Source of the DNA: Acidobacteriota bacterium
GTDB lineage: Bacteria > Acidobacteriota > Terriglobia > Terriglobales > Acidobacteriaceae
Assembly: GCA_019510535.1 (NCBI GenBank)
Contig: JAEKKE010000167.1
Span: 1 to 11,908 of the forward strand
Reading direction: 5' to 3'
DNA: 11,908 nt
The notes beneath the pieces are model-generated. The model was not told the origin of the DNA and ran no database searches. It saw nothing but the letters and a program-made list of their open reading frames with translations. Below, in pieces: positions 1 through 5,668 of the stretch. Within the stretch, counting starts at the first letter, position 1; the number at the start of each line of letters is the position of its first letter. The position numbers and the translations under genes are program-made.

Positions 1-23
1 ACGTCATCCCAATCTCCGTCCAC

Positions 24-1679
24 TTATTCCGCGGACTCCCCATGCTCCTGCTTTTCCGCCTGCTTCTGTTGCGGACGAAGCAGCGGGAAGAGGATGACAT
101 CACGGATCGAGCGCGAACCGGTCAGAAGCATAGTCAGGCGATCGATGCCGATGCCTTCGCCCCCGGTTGGAGGCAGACCGTAGGCCAGGGCGCGGACGTA
201 GTCTTCGTCCATGGCGTGGGCCTCTTCGTCGCCGCGAGCCTTCTCTTCGAGCTGCATCTCGAAGCGGTGGCGCTGGTCTTCGGGATCGTTCAGCTCGCTG
301 AAGGCGTTACCGACTTCGAAGCCGCCAATGTAGAACTCAAAGCGCTCTACCCATTCCGGCTCATCCGGCTTTACCTTGCTGAGCGGCGATACTGCGAGAG
401 GGAAGTCGTAGATGATTGTGGGCTCGACCAGGTGCTCTTCAGCAATGGTCTCGAAGATGGTCGCGATGGTCTTGCCGAGTGGCTCCTTCGCGTCGTAGGG
501 CAGATCAATGCCGGCCGAGCGGAGCTGCTGCACGAGACCGGCAACGGTGTCGTGCGAGGCAAAGGAGTCCATCGATGGCTTGGCGCCTGCAGCTTCAGGC
601 CAGAAGGTGATGATCGCCTCACGCATCGAAAGACGTCGCCACTTGGCCAGGTCAACCTCCACCATCTGCCCTGCACGCTTGCCCTTCGGAAGGGGGAAGC
701 GGGTGATGGTGGTTCCGTTCACCTCATTGGCGACATAGGTGACCAGCTCTTCGGTGATCTGCATCAGGTCCCAGTAGTTCGCGTAGGCCTGATAGAACTC
801 CAGCATCGTGAACTCGGGATTGTGCTGGGTGCTGATGCCTTCGTTGCGGAAGTTGCGATTGATCTCATAGACGCGATCGACGCCACCGACGACAAGGCGC
901 TTGAGATAGAGCTCTGGAGCGATGCGGAGATAGAGGTCCAGGTCGAGCGCATTGTGATGCGTCTGGAACGGGCGTGCTGCCGCTCCACCCGCGATGGACT
1001 GCATCATCGGGGTCTCCACTTCGATGTATCCGCGTGAGTCGAAGTAGTTGCGAATAGCGCGCAGCACCTTGGCGCGCTTCACAAAGACCTCCCGAGATGG
1101 AGCGCGCAGGCGCCGACCCTGCTGCGGTGCTCCGCCTTCTTCGGCTGGAGCAATCTCCTCGAAGTCTCCCGTATCGGTGAAGAGATCGAGGTAGCGGCGG
1201 CGATAACGGGTCTCGATATCCGCCAGGCCGGAGAACTTGTCAGGCAGCGGCAGCAGAGCCTTGGTCAGGAAGCTGAGCGACTCGACGTGAATGGTGAGTT
1301 CGCCGGTACGGGTGCGGAAGATGTAGCCCTGCACGCCGATGTGATCGCCGAGATCGAGAAGCTTGTAGAGCGCGAACTGTTCTTCACTGACCGCGTCCTT
1401 GCGGACATAGATCTGCAAGCGTTCGCCATTCTGCTGCAGTGTCGCAAAGCCGGTCTTTCCCTGCAGGCGGATGGCCATGATGCGTCCCGCGATGGCGACC
1501 GGCGGCTTCTGCGCGTCGAGGTCTTCGGCGGAGAGCGCGCTGAACTTCGCCCGTGCCTCCGGAATGGTCAGCGTCACCGGATAGGTGTTGGGATACAGAG
1601 GCTGGCCGAGCTCGCTGATCTTCTTCAGCGTCCCAATGCGCTCGCCATACAGCTTTTCTTCAAACTCTGATTCGAACAA
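24..1679 (-). CDS. lysS: Lysyl-tRNA synthetase, class II (LysS)
   Basis: Charges tRNA-Lys with lysine using ATP, in the cytoplasm. Numbered from the TTG at 1679 (551 aa), an N-terminal OB-fold anticodon-binding domain covers roughly residues 60-140 (AGRIMAIRLQGKTGFATLQ). The class II catalytic domain follows, with motif 1 around the VETPMM segment, the diagnostic GGAAARPFQTHHNALDLDLY block, motif 2 (RNEGISTQHNPEFTM, about 278-292) and motif 3 (GGEGIGIDRL, about 506-515). Family identity is beyond doubt. Start choice is not: no ATG is available. A TTG at 1730 would add 17 residues unlike the family but has no visible ribosome site; the TTG at 1679 gives a start (FESEFEEKLYGER) that fits the family better and has a weak GAG about 8 nt upstream. 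A stop lies just upstream of 1730. Compared with E. coli LysS there is an extra segment of about 23 residues (169-195) between RYLDLF and the start of the catalytic core. The gene diverges from the atp operon. Confidence 0.97.
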   Translation of the reverse strand: MFESEFEEKLYGERIGTLKKISELGQPLYPNTYPVTLTIPEARAKFSALSAEDLDAQKPPVAIAGRIMAIRLQGKTGFATLQQNGERLQIYVRKDAVSEEQFALYKLLDLGDHIGVQGYIFRTRTGELTIHVESLSFLTKALLPLPDKFSGLADIETRYRRRYLDLFTDTGDFEEIAPAEEGGAPQQGRRLRAPSREVFVKRAKVLRAIRNYFDSRGYIEVETPMMQSIAGGAAARPFQTHHNALDLDLYLRIAPELYLKRLVVGGVDRVYEINRNFRNEGISTQHNPEFTMLEFYQAYANYWDLMQITEELVTYVANEVNGTTITRFPLPKGKRAGQMVEVDLAKWRRLSMREAIITFWPEAAGAKPSMDSFASHDTVAGLVQQLRSAGIDLPYDAKEPLGKTIATIFETIAEEHLVEPTIIYDFPLAVSPLSKVKPDEPEWVERFEFYIGGFEVGNAFSELNDPEDQRHRFEMQLEEKARGDEEAHAMDEDYVRALAYGLPPTGGEGIGIDRLTMLLTGSRSIRDVILFPLLRPQQKQAEKQEHGESAE

Positions 1680-1763
1680 AAGAAATACTCGCTTCTCAAA
1701 AGGACTTGAAAACTCAAGTATATCCGCCAATTTTTCGAGGGAGACTCTTCGTTACACGGCAAA

Positions 1764-1791
1764 GGGAACCGCATGCGAGGATGCGGTTCCC
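1764..1791. promoter_or_regulatory. Perfect 11-bp hairpin in the lysS/atp divergent region
   Basis: GGGAACCGCAT (1764-1774) and ATGCGGTTCCC (1781-1791) are exact reverse complements with a 6-nt loop. The hairpin lies about 85 bp from the preferred lysS start and about 140 bp from the first atp gene, so it falls in the 5' leader of one of them or forms a cruciform operator. No run of T follows on either strand, so it is not a standard intrinsic terminator. The role is unknown. Confidence 0.5.
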
Positions 1792-1817
1792 CTGGGGGAG
1801 GACTGCTGGTTGGGAAC

Positions 1818-1850
1818 ATTGGCAGAACGTGCCAGATCCGTACTGCCAAT
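1818..1850. promoter_or_regulatory. 8-bp inverted repeat upstream of the atp operon (possible operator)
   Basis: ATTGGCAG (1818-1825) pairs exactly with CTGCCAAT (1843-1850) across a 17-nt spacer. The spacer contains a further TGCCA that can pair with the left TGGCA. The left arm also supplies a TTGGCA that resembles a -35 box, but I see no convincing -10 at the right distance. The placement 80-110 bp before the first atp gene suits a promoter or regulator site. This is inference only. Confidence 0.25.
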
Positions 1851-1929
1851 AGTCGCAAGGACCAATTCGTAAAGGGAAAGTTGCGCTTCCGTGCGGAATT
1901 TTTTCCGTGGTGGTGTAATAGGACACGCA

Positions 1930-2178
1930 ATGAGCGAGGAAAATCGCACTCCCGGCAAGCCGAAGGGCGTCCTTGGCGACCTGGTTAAGGCAGAGTCCTT
2001 TATCCAATTGGCCTTTGCGCTGCCGATCGGGTGTCTGGTCGGCTGGCTGCTCGGCCATTGGGTCGACACCAAGGTCGGGACGCATTGGGTCGGAATTGTG
2101 GGGATCCTGGTAGGCGCTGTTGGCGGTTTTATCCAGATCTACACCATCGCCTCGCGCTACATCAAGAGGGACAATTGA
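1930..2178 (+). CDS. AtpZ-like F0F1 ATP synthase accessory membrane protein
   Basis: Small membrane protein of 82 aa with a charged, Pro/Lys-containing N-terminus and two membrane segments (about 24-44 and 52-73). A loop with HWVDTK separates them, and the second helix is Gly-rich (GIVGILVGAVGGF). This layout matches the AtpZ/'ATPase gene 1' family, which is found at the head of ATP synthase operons. In alkaliphilic Bacillus, AtpZ with AtpI is reported to support c-ring assembly or ATP synthase stability. The ATG at 1930 has an AGGA 6 nt upstream; a GTG at 1891 in the same frame would add 13 residues without a family match. The stop overlaps the TTG of the next gene (TTGA), so the two are probably translationally coupled. 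Function here is inferred from family and position. Confidence 0.82.
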   Translation: MSEENRTPGKPKGVLGDLVKAESFIQLAFALPIGCLVGWLLGHWVDTKVGTHWVGIVGILVGAVGGFIQIYTIASRYIKRDN

Positions 2179-2600
2179 ACCTGCCGGACGCTGCCAGTTA
2201 CACCGACGACGATTTTCGCCGCCTGATCCTGCGCGCGATGAAGCTTGCGACCATCGTGGCCCTGGTCGGCGCCGCGGGCGTGTGGCTGAAGTGGGGATGG
2301 CGGTCTGCCATTCTGCTGCTGGTCGGCGCGGTGATCAGCACCAGCGGCCTGTGGGAGTGGCTCCGGCTCATGACCGCCGTGATGGTCCGCATGGATGCCA
2401 GCGAAACAGTGAAGAAAGGGCGGTCACTTGGTTTGATTCTGACCGGCTTTTTCATGCGCCTGGGACTCACTTTGGTGGCCCTGTATGTTAGCCTTAAGTT
2501 TCTGGATGGTTCGGTTTACGCGCTGGCGGCCGGCCTCGGCCTGGGCGTTTTTGCCTTGGCGTTCGAGGGGGCAAAGTTGGCCCGCGTCTGGACCGTCTAG
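2175..2600 (+). CDS. atpI: ATP synthase subunit I family protein (AtpI-like)
   Basis: Integral membrane protein of 141 aa with four predicted membrane segments (about 22-38, 43-60, 86-107, 112-131). A positively charged loop with VKKGR lies in the middle. Size, topology and position directly before atpB match the ATP-synt_I family, a non-essential assembly factor thought to help insert and assemble the c-ring. The TTG start at 2175 overlaps the stop of the AtpZ-like gene by 4 nt and is preceded by AGAGGG with a 4-nt gap. An in-frame ATG at residue 22 is possible but would remove the start of the first helix. Sequence conservation in this family is poor, so the call leans on context. Confidence 0.8.
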   Translation: MNLPDAASYTDDDFRRLILRAMKLATIVALVGAAGVWLKWGWRSAILLLVGAVISTSGLWEWLRLMTAVMVRMDASETVKKGRSLGLILTGFFMRLGLTLVALYVSLKFLDGSVYALAAGLGLGVFALAFEGAKLARVWTV

Positions 2601-2633
2601 GAAGTCCTTCAGACAGGTTATTTGCCCCAAGAT

Positions 2634-3365
2634 ATGCCTCACCAGTTGCTGTTTACCGAATTTCTGAATCACCACTTTGGCGGTCTGGCGAACGGAATCT
2701 TGCATTCTGTGGGCTTTACGCCGAAGTATCCCGCCGCGCCGATCTCCAATTCGTTTGCAATGGAGATTCTGGTGGCGCTGATCCTGCTGCTTTACTTCGT
2801 CGCGGTACGCCTCACGCTCAGCGTAGAGACTCCCGGTGGCGCGCAGCACCTGGCCGAGATGACCCACGAGTTCGTCTCCGGACAGGGCGAGAGCATCATC
2901 GGTCATGGCTATGAGAAGTTCACCGGCTATCTGACCGCGATCTTCTTGTTCATCCTGCTCGCGAACCTGATGGGCCTGGTCCCCGGGCTCGAGTCGCCGA
3001 CGGCTTCGCCGGTGGTGCCGCTCGGTCTGGCGCTGCTGACCTTCTTCTACTACCACTGGTACGGCGTCAAGGCGAACGGATTCGGATACATTAAACAGTT
3101 CCTCGGACCGGTCTGGTGGCTGGCTCCCTTGATGTTCCTCATCGAGGTTGTCTCGCACGTCGCCCGCGTGCTCTCGCTTACCGTTCGTTTGTACGCGAAC
3201 ATGTTCGCCGGTGACCTGTTGACGCTGGCCTTCTTCTCGCTGGTGCCTATCGGTATTCCACTGGTCTTCCTTGGCTTGCACCTTGGCGTTGCCGTGATTC
3301 AGGCATACGTCTTCATGCTGCTGGCCACGATTTATCTCAGCCTCGCGGTCTCGCACGAGCACTAG
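2634..3365 (+). CDS. atpB: F0F1 ATP synthase subunit a
   Basis: Membrane stator subunit that forms the two proton half-channels against the c-ring. The protein is 243 aa with five or six membrane helices. Visible family marks are LANLMGLVPG in an early helix, the essential arginine R185 in SLTVRLYANMFAGDLL (E. coli Arg210 equivalent), D194 where E. coli has Glu219, and Q223 in the last helix (VIQAYVFMLLATIYLSLA), ending in HEH much as the E. coli protein ends in EEH. The length is at the short end for the family. The start is either ATG 2634, used here, or TTG 2622, which adds four residues and has an AGACAGG just upstream; neither has a perfect ribosome site. It follows atpI by 33 nt and is separated from atpE by 144 nt. 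Confidence 0.97.
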   Translation: MPHQLLFTEFLNHHFGGLANGILHSVGFTPKYPAAPISNSFAMEILVALILLLYFVAVRLTLSVETPGGAQHLAEMTHEFVSGQGESIIGHGYEKFTGYLTAIFLFILLANLMGLVPGLESPTASPVVPLGLALLTFFYYHWYGVKANGFGYIKQFLGPVWWLAPLMFLIEVVSHVARVLSLTVRLYANMFAGDLLTLAFFSLVPIGIPLVFLGLHLGVAVIQAYVFMLLATIYLSLAVSHEH

Positions 3366-3389
3366 ACTTCGGGTGAACGACAAGTTTGA

Positions 3390-3419
3390 CGCATGCGGTA
3401 CCGGCTTCCACCGCATGCG
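3390..3419 (+). promoter_or_regulatory. Intercistronic 10-bp hairpin between atpB and atpE
   Basis: CGCATGCGGT (3390-3399) and ACCGCATGCG (3410-3419) are exact reverse complements around a 10-nt loop. The hairpin starts 25 nt after the atpB stop and ends about 90 nt before the preferred atpE start, and no T-run follows. In a polycistronic mRNA such a stem could stabilise the atpE part after processing and help make the many c copies needed per enzyme. That function is inference; the stem is plain in the sequence. Confidence 0.5.
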
Positions 3420-3440
3420 GAGCATCACCACCATGAGCGT

Positions 3441-3458
3441 GAGGGGGTCAGCACGGTG
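3441..3458 (+). promoter_or_regulatory. Strong ribosome-binding site with alternative GTG start for atpE
   Basis: GAGGGGG (3441-3447) sits 8 nt before a GTG at 3456 that is in frame with atpE and would add 18 residues. A tiny reading frame (ATG 3433 to TGA 3457-3459, 8 codons) ends over this GTG. The preferred atpE start at 3510 has its own GGAG at about 8 nt. The site may be the true start or a translation-loading site upstream of it. Confidence 0.35.
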
Positions 3459-3509
3459 AACCTCAACCACCCACTGATGGCGGAATTCCGGAAGCATGGA
3501 GTAACTCCA

Positions 3510-3812
3510 ATGCGTAAGCTTCAGTATCTGTTCATGACGGCCGCCGCTCTTCTGCTGGCGCCTGCCGCGTTCGCTCAAACCGCCGAAGGCGGCAAGAACG
3601 GCCTGTTCTACATCGCCGCCGGTCTGGGCATGGCCCTCGCCGCTGGCCTCTGCGGTCTGGCTCAGGGCAAGGCCACTGCCTCCGCCACCGAAGCGCTGGC
3701 TCGCAATCCTGGCGCTCGCCCCGGCATCTTCACCTTCCTGATCCTCGGCCTGGCCTTCATCGAGTCCCTGGCTCTGTTCACCTTCGTTATCATCTTCCTC
3801 AAGGTTCAGTAA
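3510..3812 (+). CDS. atpE: F0F1 ATP synthase subunit c with N-terminal signal peptide
   Basis: Forms the rotating c-ring in the membrane. The 100-aa product begins with a signal-like segment: Arg2/Lys3, a hydrophobic core (residues 6-17), and APAAFA at 17-22 followed by Gln23. Cleavage there would leave 78 aa, the normal size of a c subunit. The mature part is a two-helix hairpin with the polar loop ARNP (64-67) that contacts gamma/epsilon and the ion-carrying Glu85 in LAFIESLALF. Gln52 in the first helix and Ser86 after the Glu are ligands seen in Na+-binding rings, but the Thr and Tyr of that site are replaced by Leu87 and Phe90, so H+ coupling is more likely. The ATG at 3510 has GGAG about 8 nt upstream; a GTG at 3456 is the alternative. 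It is the last gene of its operon, followed at once by a terminator; atpF and the F1 genes are not here. Confidence 0.96.
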   Translation: MRKLQYLFMTAAALLLAPAAFAQTAEGGKNGLFYIAAGLGMALAAGLCGLAQGKATASATEALARNPGARPGIFTFLILGLAFIESLALFTFVIIFLKVQ

Positions 3813-3836
3813 GCGATTCGCGGTATATGAACGCAG

Positions 3837-3864
3837 AAAGCCCTCGCTTCGGCGAGGGCTTTTT
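3837..3864 (+). terminator. Intrinsic terminator of the atp operon
   Basis: AAAGCCCTCGC (3837-3847) pairs exactly with GCGAGGGCTTT (3852-3862) around a TTCG loop closed by C-G, the very stable UUCG tetraloop. Five T follow from 3860. It starts 25 nt after the atpE stop. This is a textbook Rho-independent terminator and ends the plus-strand unit. Confidence 0.93.
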
Positions 3865-3889
3865 ACTGTTTGCTTTGAGTGCCCACAGT

Positions 3890-4131
3890 TCGGGTGCCCC
3901 ACATACGCGAAGCTTATGTGGGAAGTATCGAGCGCCAGCTCGATCCGTATTCGCCAAACTTGCGACGCCTTACTTCGATGTCTCGCGATCTATATCTGTC
4001 ATCCTGAGCCGAAGGCGAAGGACATAATTGATGGGCCTAATTGCACCCAGCGGTAGTCGACGCGTTTGTGAGAGACGGATCGCGCAGAGCGCGATGCACC
4101 CACATAAGCTTCGCGTATGTGGGGCACCCGA
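3890..4131. repeat. Composite inverted-repeat element (REP/MITE-like) between convergent operons
   Basis: A 33-bp perfect inverted repeat bounds this 242-bp stretch: left arm 3890-3922, right arm 4099-4131. Each arm is itself a small palindrome (CCCACATA, a 9-nt loop, TATGTGGG), as in REP-type units. Inside the arms the symmetry continues imperfectly: ATCGAGC/GCTCGAT (3927-3944) mirrors ATCGCGC/GCGCGAT around 4079-4095, and both are next to CGGATC. The middle holds a different palindromic unit at 3998-4023. I see no coding region; the short frames that cross it share a peptide only because the arms are inverted copies. No clear target-site duplication is visible at the ends. It fills most of the 389-bp gap between atpE and nuoN. 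Confidence 0.8.
3998..4023. repeat. Palindromic TCATCCTGAGC-type unit inside the element
   Basis: TCCTGAGCCGAAGGCGAAGGA folds as TCCT/AGGA and GCC/GGC stems with a GA/GA internal mismatch and a GAA loop. It resembles the TCATCCTGAGC...GCGAAGGA short repeats that I associate with intergenic regions of acidobacterial and some other bacterial genomes. It lies between the two inverted arms and has no symmetry relation to them, so the element looks nested or composite. Family membership is from memory and was not searched. Confidence 0.5.
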
Positions 4132-4145
4132 TGTATTGGCCCCGG

Positions 4146-4182
4146 TAAAAAGAAACGCCGGCAACCAATGGTCACCGGCGTT
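4146..4182 (-). terminator. Intrinsic terminator of the nuo operon
   Basis: On the minus strand AACGCCGG (4182-4175) pairs with CCGGCGTT (4161-4154). The 13-nt loop can add an ACC/GGT pair. TCTTTTTACC follows, giving a run of five T. The stem begins 20 nt after the nuoN stop. On the plus strand a shorter T-run (CTTTTA) also follows, so it may act on both strands. Confidence 0.88.
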
Positions 4183-4201
4183 CCGCTTTTATTGAAGAGT
4201 T

Positions 4202-5668
4202 TTAGCGGTTGCGCGATACCTGCACAGTCGCTCCACGCTGTGCCAGTCCCAGCACCTTGCCGGGCAGGACGCCCAGGAGCAGCGTTGCGAGCACCGCGCC
4301 GGCGATAGCGATAACGGCTGCCGGAGAGCTGCCCTCGAACTCGCCACCTTCCTCACCAAGCTGGCGGCTATACAGCGCCGTCAGCAGGCGGAGGTAGTAG
4401 AAGCAGGCGACACCCGAATTCAGCAGGCCAAGTACCGCGAGCCATACATGTCCAGCCCCGATGGCGGCGTTGAAGACATAGAATTTGCCGAAGAAGCCGC
4501 CGGTGAAGGGAATGCCGACCAGCGAGAGCAGGAAGAACGCAAGCGCCGCTGCAAGTACCGGATGCTTCTGCGCCAGGCCGCGGTAGTCGTCGATGGTCCG
4601 AAGTGGCTCGTCATAGCCACCAAGCTGGCTGATCACAGCGAAGGCGCCGACATTCATCGCCGCATAGCCTGCGGTGTAGAACGCCGCCGCTGCGATGCTG
4701 TCGGCCGGAAGCGCCGTATAAGCCACCATCAGGTAGCCGGCGTGCGCGATCGATGAGTAGGCCAGCATGCGCTTGGCGTCCTTCTGTAGGAGCGCGCCGA
4801 GATTGCCGATCGTCATCGAAAGTACGGCAATGATGCCGATGAGCAGCACCCAGCGAGCGTGCAGCAGCTCCGAGCTATAGGTCGTGGCAGTGATGCGCAA
4901 CAGGACAGCGAAGACGGCCGCCTTCGGTGCGGTCGACATCAGGCCGACAACCGGAGCAGGAGCGCCCTGGTAGACATCCGGAGTCCATACGTGGAAGGGA
5001 GCAGCCGAGACCTTGAAGCCCAGACCGACCAGCATCATGGCCAGGGCCAGGAACGCCATGGTCGGGAAAGCAGTGATGCTGAGACCGGAAGCAATACCGG
5101 TTAGCGAGGTCGTGCCGGTTGCGCCGAAGGCCAGGGCGATGCCGTAGAGGAAGAAGGCCGTCGCGAACGAGCCTAGCAGGAAGTACTTGAGCGAGGACTC
5201 GGAAGCCGTGGCCTGTCCCTTGCGGTAACCAGCAAGGATGTAGGTGGAGATCGACGAGATCTCAAGGCCGATGAAGACCATCAGCAGCTCAACCGAACAG
5301 GTCATCAGCATCATGCCGACGGAGCCAAAGAGCACCAGGGCAAAGTACTCGCCTGAGTGCGAGGTGACGCCGGGCTTGAAGTAGTCGAGCGAGACCAGAA
5401 GGGTCAGAAGGACGATCGACGCGATCAGCAGATGGAAGAAGACGGAGAAGGTATCCATCTGGATCGAGCCGGAGAAGGTGACCAGAATCTGGTGAGACCG
5501 CAGTTGCAGCAGCGTTGCACCAGCGGCTCCCAGTGTTCCCAGCACCGCCAGCCAGCCAAGAGCCTTCTTGGACGCCGTTGGCGCAAAGAAGGGATCGATC
5601 AGCATGATCAGCACACCGGTTACGGTCAGAACCACTTCAGGGAGGATTGAAAGCAGGGCAGAAGACAT
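4202..5668 (-). CDS. nuoN: NADH-quinone oxidoreductase subunit N
   Basis: Antiporter-like membrane subunit of complex I, one of the three proton-pumping modules of the membrane arm. The 488-aa protein is almost all hydrophobic helices. Residues of the proton path are in place: Glu136 in GLEISSISTYIL (TM5), Lys219 in LGFKVSAAPFHVWTPDVY (broken TM7), Lys249 in TAPKAA (TM8) and Lys395 in GGFFGKFYVF (TM12), numbered almost as in E. coli NuoN. The length is typical. The ATG at 5668 overlaps the nuoM stop (TAATG) and has GGGAGG 9 nt upstream, so translation is probably coupled. It is the last nuo gene, 20 nt before the terminator. Confidence 0.98.
   Translation of the reverse strand: MSSALLSILPEVVLTVTGVLIMLIDPFFAPTASKKALGWLAVLGTLGAAGATLLQLRSHQILVTFSGSIQMDTFSVFFHLLIASIVLLTLLVSLDYFKPGVTSHSGEYFALVLFGSVGMMLMTCSVELLMVFIGLEISSISTYILAGYRKGQATASESSLKYFLLGSFATAFFLYGIALAFGATGTTSLTGIASGLSITAFPTMAFLALAMMLVGLGFKVSAAPFHVWTPDVYQGAPAPVVGLMSTAPKAAVFAVLLRITATTYSSELLHARWVLLIGIIAVLSMTIGNLGALLQKDAKRMLAYSSIAHAGYLMVAYTALPADSIAAAAFYTAGYAAMNVGAFAVISQLGGYDEPLRTIDDYRGLAQKHPVLAAALAFFLLSLVGIPFTGGFFGKFYVFNAAIGAGHVWLAVLGLLNSGVACFYYLRLLTALYSRQLGEEGGEFEGSSPAAVIAIAGAVLATLLLGVLPGKVLGLAQRGATVQVSRNR

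Noticed and set aside
42..1037. Plus-strand open frame of 331 codons opposite lysS
   Set aside because: It lies wholly antisense to a clear LysS and its translation is Arg/Glu/Gly-rich without any family resemblance; it is a high-GC shadow.
1914..1919. TGTAAT as a -10 box for the atp operon
   Set aside because: No -35 at the right distance, and it would leave a leader of only a few bases before the ATG at 1930 and its ribosome site.
3393..3509. Longer atpE start at 3393 adding a His-rich leader
   Set aside because: The start lies inside the intercistronic hairpin and has no ribosome site, and the leader would precede a signal peptide. Starts at 3456 or 3510 are more credible.
2424..3902. 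Minus-strand open frame of 492 codons opposite atpI, atpB and atpE
   Set aside because: It spans three well-supported genes and a terminator. The product is Gln/Glu/Arg/His-rich low-complexity text, as expected from the complement of hydrophobic codons.
3890..4131. CRISPR array or attachment-site pair in the repeat region
   Set aside because: Only two copies in inverted orientation with no spacer periodicity, and no integrase or cas genes nearby.
3827..4164. Short frames on both strands in the intergenic element that share the peptide GAPHTRSLCG
   Set aside because: The shared peptide arises only because the 33-bp arms are inverted copies. There are no ribosome sites or family resemblance.
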